Source: Allomyces arbusculus (Eukaryota > Blastocladiomycota > Blastocladiomycetes > Blastocladiales > Blastocladiaceae). From it: a stretch of 64,000 nucleotides of DNA. The translations under genes were made by a program, and so were the position numbers. Where the stretch lies: the NCBI GenBank assembly GCA_027604705.1, contig JADHYV010000031.1, positions 124,001 to 188,000 on the forward strand. The letters run 5' to 3'. The notes under the pieces are model-generated. The model saw only the letters and a list, made by a program, of their open reading frames with translations. It made no database searches and had not been told where the DNA came from. Each line of letters begins with the position of its first letter. The first letter of the stretch is position 1. Below are positions 33,154 through 44,688 of the stretch, piece by piece.

Positions 33154-36113
33154 ATGGCCATGGCCACCTCCTCGGCCGCTTCGCGTCCGCCACCGCACCA
33201 CCAGTATTCGCACCAGCACTACGGCGGCGCCGCGGCATCCGCATCGCCCTCGGCCCCACTTATGACCACGACCATGGTCGTTGCCGCCAGCAACAGCAGT
33301 AGCAGCAGCAACCTGCCCGGCGGACACACGATGCAGCCAATGCCGACCATGACCATGGCCATGACTGCTGCGCCCTCGACCGGCCGCCGCAGTACCGGTC
33401 GTATTGCGCAGGCGTGCATTGTGTGCCGTAAAAAGAAGACCAAGGTGCGCGCTATTGTTCTCCACCGTGGTGTACTGGGTGGGTTATGCGTGACAACGAC
33501 GGTGAACTGACGATGGATGGTGTTTGATAATAGTGCTCGGGTGAGCGCCCGTCGTGCCGATACTGCCTCGATTCGGGGTTCCCTTGCTCCTACGCGGCCC
33601 CAAAGCGCCGTGGGCCGCCGCGCAAGATGCCGGCGCTGTTGCCGTCCGACAAGGCGCTCGGGCCCGGCGCGACCTCCTCTGCCGCGGTTCCCGGCATGCC
33701 GCTCGCACCCGCCAATACCGCCGCGCACAGCCTGCTCCTCCCGCCCGTCGGCGCGATCGCGGCCCCCGCCTACGGCACGGGCATGTCGTCGACGACTTCG
33801 CACGGTGGTGCAGCCTACCGCGGCGGTGCTGCTGCGCAGATGCCACCTCAGCAACACCCGTCTGTCCCGGCATGGACGCCATCGCTGCCACCATCCGCCC
33901 CCGCAGCGGCATCGGCATCCGCCTCCGCGGCGCCAAGACCGCCGACATTGGCGCACGCCGGATCGGCGTCGGCACAAGGGTTGTTGCCGGTACGGCTCGG
34001 GTACGCGCCTGCGGCTGCCGGGCCCGTGCACGAGTTCCCGCCGCCGCCTCCATCGGCATCGACGCACCGTCATGTGCCGGCACTGCCGCCGCGATACCAT
34101 CCGTACGCGCCCGACGCGACGACACAGCACGCGCCCGCGCATGCCGCCTGGCCGCACTTGACGATCTCCCCCACATCGGCTGCGGCCGCGGTGGTCGGCC
34201 ATGGTGCCTCCTCGACCGCGGTCGCCGCTGCAGCGACTAATCCGACGGGTTCGACGCGTTCCGCGCCCTGGTGGATGCACGCTTCGGTGCCGGCGTCTTT
34301 GCGCCCAACGACGCGGCGCGACCGGCGCGCGCACATGCTCGACCGCGTCATGTACCTGATGGCGATCGAGGACCGCGATGTGAAGAACTTGCGTCAGGTC
34401 GGTGCGTCTGCCGGGTTCCACGCGTTACGCAACGACCGCGAATTCGCGCGCTTTTTCCACCACGGCGCGTTGCTCGTCGACCAGCCGGAAGCCGTGCCCG
34501 GCGCTCTCGACGCTCCACCGGAATCGGTCCTCGACGCGGTCGACCCCGATGCGTTACCGCCGCCGAACGTGCAACTGGCATTGCAGACGTATTTCTTCCA
34601 TCACGTCTACCCGCTGTTCCCGATCTGCGACTTTGACCAGTGGTCCTACTACGTGCGCGACCCGGAACGCCGGTTCTTATTCGAACAACACTCGCTCTAC
34701 GCGCTCGCCTCCGCATGGTACCAGCGCACGCGGCAGCCGGCCCTCGCCGGATGGGAATCGCCCGCGATCCACGCACGGCGCGCGAAAATGTGGCTGCATC
34801 GCACGTTGTCGTCGGCGCCGACTCTGTCCCGATCGTGCGGGCTCGCGATGCTCGCGCTCGCCGAGGCCGGGGACCATACGGGCGCCGCATGGACATTGGC
34901 GGGGATGGCGATCCGGATCGCGCAGGATATCGGGCTCCACGTGGACCTGGCCCCTTTCCCACACCACGTGCATTTCGGGCCGCGGCAGCTTGCGAGGGCG
35001 AGGAGTGTTTGGTGGTGCTGTTATGTCCTGGACCGGTTGCTTGCGGTCACGCTCGGACGGCCGGTCGCCGTGCGGGATGATGAGATGGGGATGCCGTTGC
35101 CCGACGAGGACGAGGACGAGACCGACCCAGACGACCCGGACGGTGGTGCGCGCACCGAGGAGCGCACATCCGCGCAGGATACGACCTGGCGCATGCCCTC
35201 CGGCAGTCCCGCGGGCGTTCTCTCGGGCCAGTCTCCGGCCCACGAGCGCGCAGCCGTGCGCGACTTTGCTTGGCACGCAAGGCTCGCGCAACTGCAAGGG
35301 TGGATCATCACCGTGCAGAACCGGATTCGCGCGGGCGCCGACTCGGATGCGATCGGTGCGCAACTCGCCGCGCTAGACGCGTGGCGCGCCGCCCTCCCGA
35401 CGCACTTGGCGCACCCGGGCCCCGCCGCCCCGCTCGCGCACCACTTGTCGATCCTGTTCCATACGACGGTGCTCACGTGTCTCCGGCCGCTGGTGGAAGT
35501 CGGGGACGCGGATGCGGCCGCACGCGCGGCGACGAGCGTGCATGAGTTGGTGGCAGCGCTCGCGGCCGCGCACGCCGCGGGGGTCCTGCTGGGATTGTCG
35601 ATTGCCGTCGTGCATGCGGTCGAGACGGCGGCGTTGTTGGCCTACGCGGTTGCGCACGTCGGGCATGCGGCTGCGGCTGCCGCGGCGAGCGCGCACCTCG
35701 CGCATTGGGCAAGGGTGATTGCCGCGACATGGCCCGCGGCGCGAGCGGCGGTGCGGCTCGTGGATCGCGTGAATGAGGTGGTTGCCGCGGTGGTCGGCGG
35801 GGGTGGGGGGACGGTTGCGCCCGCGGCCGAAGGGGATGATGGGGACGAGTATGACGACGGGGAAGACGAAGAGGTGGAGTACGAGGACGAAGAGGATGTG
35901 GATATGGACGGCGGCGACGAGGAGGAGCAGGAGGTCGAGTCAGGTGACGAGTATGGCGGGACCGGGGTGCCGGCAAGGATACAGCAGCGGGCACGGTCGC
36001 CTTGGACGCCGTTGCAGCTCGCGGCCGAGCATGGTACGAGTGAAGGAGGAGCAGCACCACCACCGCCGCCGCCGCCGCCGGTGGCGACGGTGTCGCCGTC
36101 AAGAATTTGGTGA
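33154..36113 (+). CDS. Zn2Cys6 transcription factor with fungal-specific TF domain
   Basis: Exons 33154-33444 and 33534-36113 give 956 residues. The 89-nt intron (donor GTGCGC, acceptor AATAG) cuts the zinc cluster between its second and third cysteines. Spliced, the cluster is complete: C88-X2-C91-X6-C98-X6-C105-X2-C108-X6-C115, followed by a basic KRRGPPRK linker. The middle-homology domain spans about residues 410-600 (LALQTYFFHHVYPLFPICD, then SCGLAMLALAEAGDHTGAAW, GMAIRIAQDIGLHVDL, RSVWWCCYVLDRLL). The C-terminus is strongly acidic (EDEEVEYEDEEDVDMDGGDE). A sequence-specific nuclear regulator, likely binding CGG-type half sites as the family does; the target pathway is not predictable. 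Confidence 0.92.
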
Positions 36114-36754
36114 GCGATGTTGGACGTGGTGTGGATGGAGGCGGGGCGAAGGGCGTCGAGACGAATAAGAATGGGCCGGTCGGCCCGGAATGGGCGCGGC
36201 GCTGCGTGCGCTGTCGCGAGATGCACAGCACTACTTGTCGTCGTTCGTTTTGCGCCGATGAATTGAGCGACGCCCGCACAGTCAGGTGGAAACGGGCCGC
36301 GAGACGCCGCGCCTCGACATGGGAGACGCGCCGTGATAGCGCCGCGAGCCCACGCGCGCTTGTCTGCACGTTGCTCCGGCTGCTCAGCAGCCAGCGCGAT
36401 CGCCGGCCTGCTGTCCCGCCCGCCGGTCCACCGTGCCGCGGCCACCGCCGTCTCGCTCTCCCTGCACTCGCCTGCTCGCCCACCAAAGGCGATCCAGGCG
36501 CACTCTGGCCACGCAACACGACCGCCGCCGACGCCGTTCTCCCCCCGTCACTTTTTTTGCCACGCGCGCGATCCCCGTCTTCCCGCGCCATTCGCCGTCT
36601 TGCCACCCGCGCCGCACGCACCACCGCGCACCAGCCGAGCTGCGACCCCGCGGGCCACCGACCCGCCCGACTCTTCCAACGGCCCACGCTCTCGACCTCG
36701 ACGTTACCCGCCCCTACCAAACCCCCTATTCCCCACCACTGCATCTCTACCACC
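36114..36754. other. Intergenic, 640 bases
   Basis: Between tandem plus-strand genes. The downstream frame stays open across it, but composition (Arg/Ala/Pro, no coherent segments) argues for non-coding leader. The last 150 bases are C-rich and low in G. Confidence 0.4.
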
Positions 36755-39700
36755 ATGATGACCACCGACCGACCGCACCACCGCCCCCCTCCTCCTCTGG
36801 CCGCACTCGACGCGTCCTCCTTCACCTCCACTTCCGCTGCCGTCTGGCTCTCGCCCGCCGGCGCCACGACCCCGCCCGCCGTGAACGGCGCGCCGCGCAA
36901 GAAACTGCGTCCGCGCCTCCGGTCCGCGCCGCTCTCCAGCAGATCAAGATCCGACCAGAGCGGCGGCGACGTGCAATTCGCGCTGATCGCCGTCGCCGCC
37001 GACGGGTCCGGATGGGTGCGCCGCAATGACGAGAGCAGCGACGATTTACGCGTCGCCATGGAAAGTGTCGCGGCCGCGGCAGCGCGCGCGGCGACGGCGG
37101 CGACAGCCGCGGTCGAGGCGATTTCGGCGGTGGCGGCCGTGTCGAGGGAATTTACGGAGTCGGACAAGTGCGACGCGCCGAAACAGTTGACGACGGCGCC
37201 CGGAGCGGTCTCGGCCCCGGCCAAGCCCGCGGCCAAGCGCAAGCAGCCGCCCATGTCGTCGGCGTTCGACTACGCGCGCGCGCTGCAGGCGTGCTCGTAC
37301 CCGGACCTGCTGCCGGCCAAGTCCTCCTCCATGCCAGCGATGACGGCCGGCAGGTCCACGTCGACGTCCGGCGGCACCGCCTCCACGGCGCCGCCCGCAC
37401 ATGCGCTCACGCACCCCGACCAGTTCCGCCTGTCCGTGACGACCACGACCGCCTCGGGCCAAACGGTCACGACAACGACCAAGGACGTGGACGACGTCGT
37501 GCGCGTCCTCGAACAGTCTGGGATCGACTGGGCGAAACGCGCCGCGTCCCTTCCCCAGCCGGCTGCGCCAGCATCGGGGACCCGGTTCAAGAAACACCCG
37601 GCGGTCGACTTGCTCGGGTCGCACGCGTTCGATCGGCTGTTCCGGTACGTGACGCGCGTGCTTGCGCCGTGGTTACAGCTCGCGGTCCCGCTCGACGCGC
37701 GCTGCGAACTGCGGATTCCCGATGACTTGTTGGGCAATCGTGAAGTGCCGATGGATATGGTCCTGGATGGACAGCACGTATCGCTCGTTCGCGCGCAGAT
37801 TTTGGCCGCCGTGATTTTGCGCGAGGCCAGGGCGCATGTTGCCAAGACGGCCATGGCCGCGCGGGCCGAGCGCGCCGAACGCGAGCGGCAAGTCTGGATG
37901 GAATGCGGACTGCCATTGCCGAGGACCCGCGCAGCGACGATGCCGGCGCGCGTGGATTTGGGGCGCGTCTGTGCGTGGGTGCCGAGCAGGATGGACGATG
38001 CGGTCGGGCGCGACGCGGTCGAGCCGAACGCGACGTTCAAGTTCCGGCTCGTGCATGAGGTCGGGACGATGACGGATGCGGCGGATCGCGATACTGCGGC
38101 GGCGGCGGCGCCGGTGGACGCGAATGACGGGACGGCGATGTCGGCGACGCGTATAGTGTCGCGGTCCGCGCCCGTGGTCGTGACCAGGTCGCTTGTTGCG
38201 CGGCGCGTCGCGAGTATGCATGCCAAGGCGGCCGCGGCGGCCGCACGGGACGCGGCAGCGGCGGTCAGGACGGCGCCATCACCTGCGGCCATCACCCAGG
38301 CGGTCGCTGGGCCTGTGTCGGTCCCGATCGCGCCCACGGCCGCCGTGCCAGTTCAGGTGCCGGCACCGGTGTCCACCACGCCCGCAGTCGCACCTGCGCC
38401 GATCACTCCCGCAGCCGCACCCGCACCGGTAGCGGCCGTCGCCAGGCCCGTGGTCGCGCCAGCACCGGCGCCAACGGTCGCAAAGCCCACACCGACCGCT
38501 ACACCCGCGCCCGCAGCACCCGCGGCGGGCCGCGCGACCTCGTCCGTCGTCGACCTCCCGCCGCTCCTGTCGGTCCCGTACGCCGACTTGCTCGCGAAAC
38601 TCAGGATCGAGCCGCGCAAGCCCGAGTCTCCCGTGGCAGCAGTGGCGGTTTCGGCAGCGACACGCGCCGCAGCGGAGAAGAAGGTCGTGCCGGCGAAGAA
38701 GACGGCGAGCCCAGTGAAACCAGCGTCGGCCAAGAAGGTCGGGACAGGGCGCGTGGTGTCAGTGACGAAGCCGGTAGCCAAGGCCGCCGCCGCGAAGGTG
38801 CCCGCGTCGGGATGCAAGGCCGTGCCGGGCAAGGCGGCCGGAACCGTGTCAAAGCCGGCAACGCCGGTGAGCAAGGCTGCGGCCGTCAAGTCGGCAACAC
38901 CCATGTCGAAACCCGCAACTCCCCTGGCCAAGCCCGCGGTTGTCAAGTCGGCGACACTCGTGCCCAACCCCGCGACGCCGGTAGCCACGGCTGAGCCCGT
39001 CAAGACGGCAACGCCAGTGTCGAAGCCGGAGACCGGCAAGTCGGCGGCGCGGGTAGGCAAACCCGTGATCCACGTGGCCAAGCCCGTGCCCGTCAAGTCG
39101 GCGACGATGCCCAAGACCGTTCCCGCGCAGCTGGCTATGACGCCCAAGTCCGTGCTCGTCCGGCAAGCGTCGGTGCCGAAAGTCGTTCCTGTCCAGCCGG
39201 CGACCGTGCCCCAGACCGCGCCCGTCAAGAGTGCGACCTCCAAATCGCCGACGCAGAAGCCCGTGCTCGCCACGGTCGGGACCGTGCCTAAGTCGGACCC
39301 GCCGGCGGGTCCCGCGAAGCCCGCTGCATTGACGCCCGATTACGGGTGGTCGAGGTTCTCGTTTGGCCGCGCCGCTCCGACCTCGGCGCCCGTGCACGCG
39401 TCGGGGTTCTCGTTCGGCGCGGCGCCCGTCGCCACCACGGTGCCGGCTGCGGCTAAGCCGACGGCGGTGCACAAGCCCGCTGCCATCGTGGAGAAGAAGG
39501 CTGCGGCGGCCGGACTCAAGTCGGCGCTGGTGGATAAGGTCGCAACCGTTGAGCAGAAAATGGTGGACAAGGTCGCGGCCGTTGAGAAGGAGGTGGCGGC
39601 GACGCTCAAGCCGGTCGGCGAGCAAAAGATGGCGACGGTGGCACCCGCCGCACCCGTCGCGGCACCCAAGTCCGCACCCGCTGCTGCTGCATCTCCTGCC

Positions 39701-40096
39701 CCGCCAAAGCCGGCACCCGCTACCTACACGCCAGCGCCCGCCGCACGTACGGGCGCGACAACCGATTCCAAAGCCGCGCCGGCATCGGCGGAACCTGCAC
39801 CAGCGCCTGCGGCCGCGGCACCTGCTGCTACGACGGCAACGGCAACTCAAACGACGCCAGCCGCTGCTCAGACAACGACGATGGCGACCAAGAAGGCGCC
39901 GGCCAAGGACAAAGTCGTGGGTCCGGCCAAGCCAGACACGCCCGTGGGCAAAGCGATTCAGGCGAAGCGTGCCGAGCTGGCGGCGCAGCGCGCAGCGACG
40001 AAAGTGGAAAAGACGGCGGTGCCGGTGGTGGTCGAGGCGGCGTCAGCGAAGGTGGAAAAGACGCCTGCAGCGCAGGACGCTGCGGCGCGCGTGTGA
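36755..40096 (+). CDS. Low-complexity Ala/Pro/Lys/Val protein with degenerate KPATPV repeats, unknown
   Basis: Single exon, 1113 residues from the ATG in CACCATGATG. Residues 1-300 are disordered, with an Ala-rich helix at 105-130. Residues about 225-425 form the only ordered-looking part: SVTTTTASGQTVTTTTKDVDD, then FDRLFRYVTRVLAPWLQLAV and helical stretches with ILAAVILREARAHVAKTA. I do not recognise it. From about residue 640 to 860 come many imperfect units of the form K-S/T-A-T-P-V-S-K-P, resembling H1-like or MAP-like basic tails, then an Ala/Pro/Lys tail. The uninterrupted frame over 3.3 kb and the protein-like middle support a real gene. Chromatin or microtubule association is speculation from the basic repeats. 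Confidence 0.75.
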   Translation: MMTTDRPHHRPPPPLAALDASSFTSTSAAVWLSPAGATTPPAVNGAPRKKLRPRLRSAPLSSRSRSDQSGGDVQFALIAVAADGSGWVRRNDESSDDLRVAMESVAAAAARAATAATAAVEAISAVAAVSREFTESDKCDAPKQLTTAPGAVSAPAKPAAKRKQPPMSSAFDYARALQACSYPDLLPAKSSSMPAMTAGRSTSTSGGTASTAPPAHALTHPDQFRLSVTTTTASGQTVTTTTKDVDDVVRVLEQSGIDWAKRAASLPQPAAPASGTRFKKHPAVDLLGSHAFDRLFRYVTRVLAPWLQLAVPLDARCELRIPDDLLGNREVPMDMVLDGQHVSLVRAQILAAVILREARAHVAKTAMAARAERAERERQVWMECGLPLPRTRAATMPARVDLGRVCAWVPSRMDDAVGRDAVEPNATFKFRLVHEVGTMTDAADRDTAAAAAPVDANDGTAMSATRIVSRSAPVVVTRSLVARRVASMHAKAAAAAARDAAAAVRTAPSPAAITQAVAGPVSVPIAPTAAVPVQVPAPVSTTPAVAPAPITPAAAPAPVAAVARPVVAPAPAPTVAKPTPTATPAPAAPAAGRATSSVVDLPPLLSVPYADLLAKLRIEPRKPESPVAAVAVSAATRAAAEKKVVPAKKTASPVKPASAKKVGTGRVVSVTKPVAKAAAAKVPASGCKAVPGKAAGTVSKPATPVSKAAAVKSATPMSKPATPLAKPAVVKSATLVPNPATPVATAEPVKTATPVSKPETGKSAARVGKPVIHVAKPVPVKSATMPKTVPAQLAMTPKSVLVRQASVPKVVPVQPATVPQTAPVKSATSKSPTQKPVLATVGTVPKSDPPAGPAKPAALTPDYGWSRFSFGRAAPTSAPVHASGFSFGAAPVATTVPAAAKPTAVHKPAAIVEKKAAAAGLKSALVDKVATVEQKMVDKVAAVEKEVAATLKPVGEQKMATVAPAAPVAAPKSAPAAAASPAPPKPAPATYTPAPAARTGATTDSKAAPASAEPAPAPAAAAPAATTATATQTTPAAAQTTTMATKKAPAKDKVVGPAKPDTPVGKAIQAKRAELAAQRAATKVEKTAVPVVVEAASAKVEKTPAAQDAAARV

Positions 40097-40604
40097 GAGA
40101 GGACAGAAGGCACTGAGACGAAATGGATGGGATGGGATGAGCAGTGAGCAGACTTTGGCACGGGCAATTATGTTTAAATTCAGCGTTGCGTTCATTTGCA
40201 CAAGGAGATGGCGGCCGGAGCGCAATGTGTAAAACGGCAGCGACCACGTCCGATGGATGGTGGCGGATCGACTGGCGAATGTCAGACCAGCATGGAGTGC
40301 GGTGAAACGCGCTCACGTGGGCCGCGTGAGGCTCTTTCGTGCTCCCACCGTTCGGCCCAGCTCCACTTCTCGCCACCATCGGCACGCTCGCGACCACCAG
40401 CGCACGACCACGAGCACCACGACGACGACGACGACGACGACAACGAAGGCAACGCGCTGCAATGTCATGAGAGCTGCTGCTGCACCGCGTGCACCGCACC
40501 GCGATCGACCGTAACCGCCCCCCTCCCATGCGCATGCTGCCGCCACCTCCCCCTTGATCAACCGCTGCCTTCGCCATCAACGCCCCAAGCAATCGCCCGC
40601 CACC
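40097..40604. other. Intergenic, about 500 bases
   Basis: Between tandem plus-strand genes. It contains a (CGA)n run at about 40420-40441 and an AT-rich block near 40165-40200 that may be the 3' end signal of the upstream gene. Confidence 0.4.
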
Positions 40605-42605
40605 ATGTTACGAAGCCCCGCTCCCACCGATCTACCACCTCCGCCGCCGCCCGTCTTGCCGGCCCCAAGTCCGGCCCTCGCGACCTGTGCGAGCTCGCCC
40701 GACTCGGGCACCGCGTCCCCCGGCTCGCCGCTCGGCCCGCTCCCGGCCGTGCAATTGCTCGCGACCCCGACATTCGACGCGCCGCTCTTCTCGGCACCTG
40801 AGGCCATGGTCGCCGTCGCTGCAGCGCCCGCGGCACCCACGCGCATGGTCACGGTCGCCGCCGAGAAATGGGCCGCGTGGATCCATGATGTCGTGCAGGT
40901 GCACGTGCAGAACGCGCTCGCAAATGCAAAGTTGAATGCCGTCGAGCCCGAGCGCGCACCACCGGCACCCGCACGCCGGCGTCGTGGTCAAGTGCCGGCT
41001 CGGCCGCGTAGGCAGCTCGCAGCTGACCCTGCTGCACCCTCGTCATCGTCAGCAGCGTCCTTCTCGTCGTCGTCGTCGTCTTCCTCCTCCGATTCGGACT
41101 CGGACCGCAACTCCGTCGCGAGCGACGACGAGGATATAGACCTTGCGTCGACAACCACCGCCAACGTCGACGATCAGCCGTGGATCGACTCTGACGACTC
41201 TGACGACGACCAGCCACTCGCGCGGCGCCTGCCACGCGCCCCCACCCGGTCCTCCTCCTTGCGTCGCCGCCTTCGCGCTCAACGGCGGAGTACGAGCAGT
41301 ACTGCACCGCGCCGCCCCGACGCACCCGTCGTCGTGACCGCCGCACACTTACGCCAGCTCGACGTGCTCGGCGCGTCAGTGGATGCGTTACGTCGCGCGT
41401 TTCACGCGTTCAAGGCGACCCGAGAGGGCAAGTACGCGCAGTTGGTCACGCACGTGCGCGCCGTGCAGGTGCTGGTCGCGCAGGCGTTTCGTGAGATTGA
41501 GGAGACGCGGGCGAGGGTGGGAGTTGGGGAGGTGACACCAAGAGTTGCGCCGGCGCCAGTGCCGCTGGGGAGTGCGGTGAAGGGATCCGGCGCGCTCGCG
41601 CAGCTGAGGGACGCGATTGCCATGGCCGAAGCGGACCCGCGGCGCCCGAATGCCGCACCGGGTGGGGTGAGAGCGCAGGTGCCAGTCGTGACGTTTGCTG
41701 ACGCGATGCCGACTGGGACTCAACCAGAGCAGCGGCACCCGTTCACGAGCACCGCGACCACGAGCGCTGCCGCGCCGATCCGCCCTCCACGACCTCGATC
41801 CGACACGCTCGGGTCGCTCCCTCGACTCGCATCTGCATCCACCTCGTCGACCGCTCCACCGCAACCCGTCATCGCAGCAACCAGCCCGCAATCCAACATG
41901 ACCGCGCTCGCGCAACTTCTCGAGTCGGCCGACACGCCATCGCTCATGCCCGTCTGGTCGGGCCCGTCGGGCGAACGCGTCGGGATCGGGCTGCAGCCTG
42001 TACCGGAACGCACGGCGCGCAACCACCACCTTGGGCTCGCCGTGCATAAACCCGTCCGCGCGGCTCATTCGCGGGTCGTGGTACCGTCACCGCAGAATCG
42101 GCGCGCGCCGGCGCCGGTGCCGACGACATCAGCTGGCCCCGCTGCGTCTGCACCGCCGCCAGTGCCCACGACGACGGCGGCGGCCGCTCCACCACCGCCG
42201 CGTCCATTCGCGTCCATGTCCTCGGCACTCGCCATGCCCTCCTCTGGCCCCACCCCCACCAACCCCACGCCATCCGGCACCGGGGCCATGGCCGACCTCG
42301 CGACATTACTCGAATACGCGTCCTCTGATCCGCGCCGCGCACCGCCACCGCCGCTCTACTGCACGCGGCCGGCACACCCCGCTCCCGCCCCTGCGCCACC
42401 CGGGGCCCCGAGAAACGCGCAACTCGCGTGGCCTGCGCTCGGCGGTCCGCCCGGTTCGGCCCCACCGCCGCCGCCGACGTTGCGTGCGGTCGTGAGCGCG
42501 CCGGCGCTGAGAACGGCGGCGGATGCGAGACGCGGTACGAGAATGGGGGCAGGGGGTGGTGTGGGTGACGTGGGAAGTGGGGCGCGGGTGCGCGCGCCGT
42601 CATGA
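40605..42605 (+). CDS. Low-complexity protein of unknown function
   Basis: Single exon, 666 residues from the ATG in CACCATG. Two blocks look ordered: residues about 78-112 (VTVAAEKWAAWIHDVVQVHV, a helix) and 245-305 (VTAAHLRQLDVLGASVDAL then helical RAVQVLVAQAFREIEETRARVG). Between them are a Ser run, acidic DDEDIDL and DSDDSDDDQ patches and a basic RRRLRAQRR patch. The C-terminal half is Pro/Ala/Ser-rich with a short repeated motif, LAQLLESADTPS at about 432 and LATLLEYASSDPRR at about 565, which could be a recurring docking helix. No family recognised. Confidence rests on frame length, start context and these helices. Confidence 0.7.
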   Translation: MLRSPAPTDLPPPPPPVLPAPSPALATCASSPDSGTASPGSPLGPLPAVQLLATPTFDAPLFSAPEAMVAVAAAPAAPTRMVTVAAEKWAAWIHDVVQVHVQNALANAKLNAVEPERAPPAPARRRRGQVPARPRRQLAADPAAPSSSSAASFSSSSSSSSSDSDSDRNSVASDDEDIDLASTTTANVDDQPWIDSDDSDDDQPLARRLPRAPTRSSSLRRRLRAQRRSTSSTAPRRPDAPVVVTAAHLRQLDVLGASVDALRRAFHAFKATREGKYAQLVTHVRAVQVLVAQAFREIEETRARVGVGEVTPRVAPAPVPLGSAVKGSGALAQLRDAIAMAEADPRRPNAAPGGVRAQVPVVTFADAMPTGTQPEQRHPFTSTATTSAAAPIRPPRPRSDTLGSLPRLASASTSSTAPPQPVIAATSPQSNMTALAQLLESADTPSLMPVWSGPSGERVGIGLQPVPERTARNHHLGLAVHKPVRAAHSRVVVPSPQNRRAPAPVPTTSAGPAASAPPPVPTTTAAAAPPPPRPFASMSSALAMPSSGPTPTNPTPSGTGAMADLATLLEYASSDPRRAPPPPLYCTRPAHPAPAPAPPGAPRNAQLAWPALGGPPGSAPPPPPTLRAVVSAPALRTAADARRGTRMGAGGGVGDVGSGARVRAPS

Positions 42606-44688
42606 GATCTGAAGGGCTGGAGAAGGTGCAGGAGGTGCTGAATGCGTGCTTTCCTTTTGGGATTTGGTTTGTAGTTTGGTGTGAGAGCGTTCTGGGACCG
42701 AGGAATCAATATGAGCTGGGGGTGACTGGGATGAACAGTCGGATGCTGGCCCATATGAAGCACTAACGATAGCCTCTCTCACACTGCAAAAGATGGGGAA
42801 TGCGCGCTCATGCTCCAACTCAACATCTGACAGTGATTGTAGCGGCGCAGATCATGCTGAAGTGGAGAACGCGCAAGAACCGGCCCGCGAGCGCACGACG
42901 CCGTGAAACTGGGTGGAGAGAACAGCCGCGTTTGTATGGGCGTGAATGCACGTCAGCAGCGCCCGGTCGTGGTGGTAAATGGAGGGATGGCCGCATTGGC
43001 TCATAAGCGACTCAAATGAGTGCTGCATAGACAAGAGGTCAACCAGCGCAGCCGCAAGAAGGTGGAGAAGGGGTAAAAGAGTGCTTCCGATCCACCACTT
43101 CAATGTCCAATGTCGACACCAAGATGGACAGGGAACTGGGGTCGGGGAGAGGCAGCGGTCCACAAACGCCACAAAGACTGTGCCATGACTGCGGCCGCGA
43201 TCGACGTAGGATCTGCGCGAGGCCACGACGTCCAGGGCCGCGACGGGATGAAGAACTGGCGCGCGACATGGGCGATGCTTCACGATGCCGACGTTCGGCA
43301 TCGTGGACAGGTCGGGGGGGGGGGGGGGAGCAGGCGACCACGACCATCAGCTGACTGGAACTTGGCCAGACCTGCTGCGGCCGCAGCACGAGAATAAAGG
43401 GCGACGCGTCAAAGCGCCACAGTTGATGAAATGGCCAGGTCGCGTCTTTAAAGCCAGCAGAGACGTCCGAGTCTAAACTGCTGCGGCCTAGGCAGACTCG
43501 CCAGACGCGTGTGTCATCGTGTGTCAGCGACGCCCCCCCCACGCCGCGACGCTGGCATCTCGGGTAGAGTCGGGCGTATAGAACGCCACCCACACACGAC
43601 GCCCAGGTACAAGGGCGGGTCCTCGGAGCATCCCGGATCGCGCGAGCCAGGCGCCAGGTCTGGGCTGGAAAGTGCCTGCTCGTTTCGAGAACTGCGCCCA
43701 TGTCCGCAGCTGCGGTCAGCGGCCCACGGGATCGTTGTCGCTTGTGGCGCCGTGGTCTGTGGACGACGCACGCGAAAACAACCACGTTCCACCTTGCAGG
43801 CTAAACTCTCTTTCCATACTCTTCCGCACGCTCCACGTCAATCCCGACGCCAAATTTCATCAAGGAACGATCGACTTTCGACCCCGCCAACTGGCCGCAC
43901 ACCACACGGCCACGCCCGAGGATGCTCTGATCCGGCCCTCCCACCGCCACCGAGGCTCGCAACTTGCGCGTCGTTTCCTGCCATTTCGCACCCTCGTTCC
44001 CCGGCCCCGTCACCCGCCTCGCCTCGCCTCCTGCGACCTCGATGAGCCTTAGCGCGCGTGCGCACCGCGCCGTGCGCCCCTCCGGCCGCCGTCGCGTCGT
44101 CGATATGGGCACCCGCCGGCTGACGCTGGTCGTTGTCCACCGGTCGGTCGGCGTCATCAGCTCGGGCGCCACCGCGAGCAAGTCGATGCGTGCTAGCTGC
44201 TTTCCAAGTTCGACGACAACCACGAACGGGGCCGGCCATTGCCATTCTCCTCTCCATTCAACCCGCGCTGCGCGTGTTCTCGGAGCCGTCCATTCCTGCA
44301 CAGTCTCCACCCCCGCGGGGCAGCCGCATTGCCGTGGTCCCTGCATCCATCCGCCCACACCCCGCGCGCGCGTGCCGGTATCGGGTCTCCGTACATAGCC
44401 GCGCGTCGCCCCTCTGGTGCATACTTCTCCCTCGACCAAAGCAACTTGCGTCGGCCTATCCCTTGCCCAAGCGTCTTCGAGAGCGTCTTCGTTTCGGCCC
44501 GCCTGCCCTCGATCCTGCGCGCTCGTGGACCGTGCAGCTATCGAACGCGCGTGCTGCAGCATCGGCAACGTCACCGACGAGACAACGGTGGTTTTTCCGC
44601 GGCCAACGCGCGACTTACCGCACCCTTGCACCCTGCATCCACCCCGCGCGCGAACGCCGGTCGTACCGACCGATACCGCACGGAAACC
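42606..44688. other. 2.1-kb intergenic region, no gene recognised
   Basis: The first 500 bases are AT-richer; a G15 run lies near 43315. The Rua1-type gene frame is open back to 44239 and a long antisense ORF crosses 43801-45348; both look like composition effects. The last 300 bases probably hold the promoter and leader. Confidence 0.4.
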
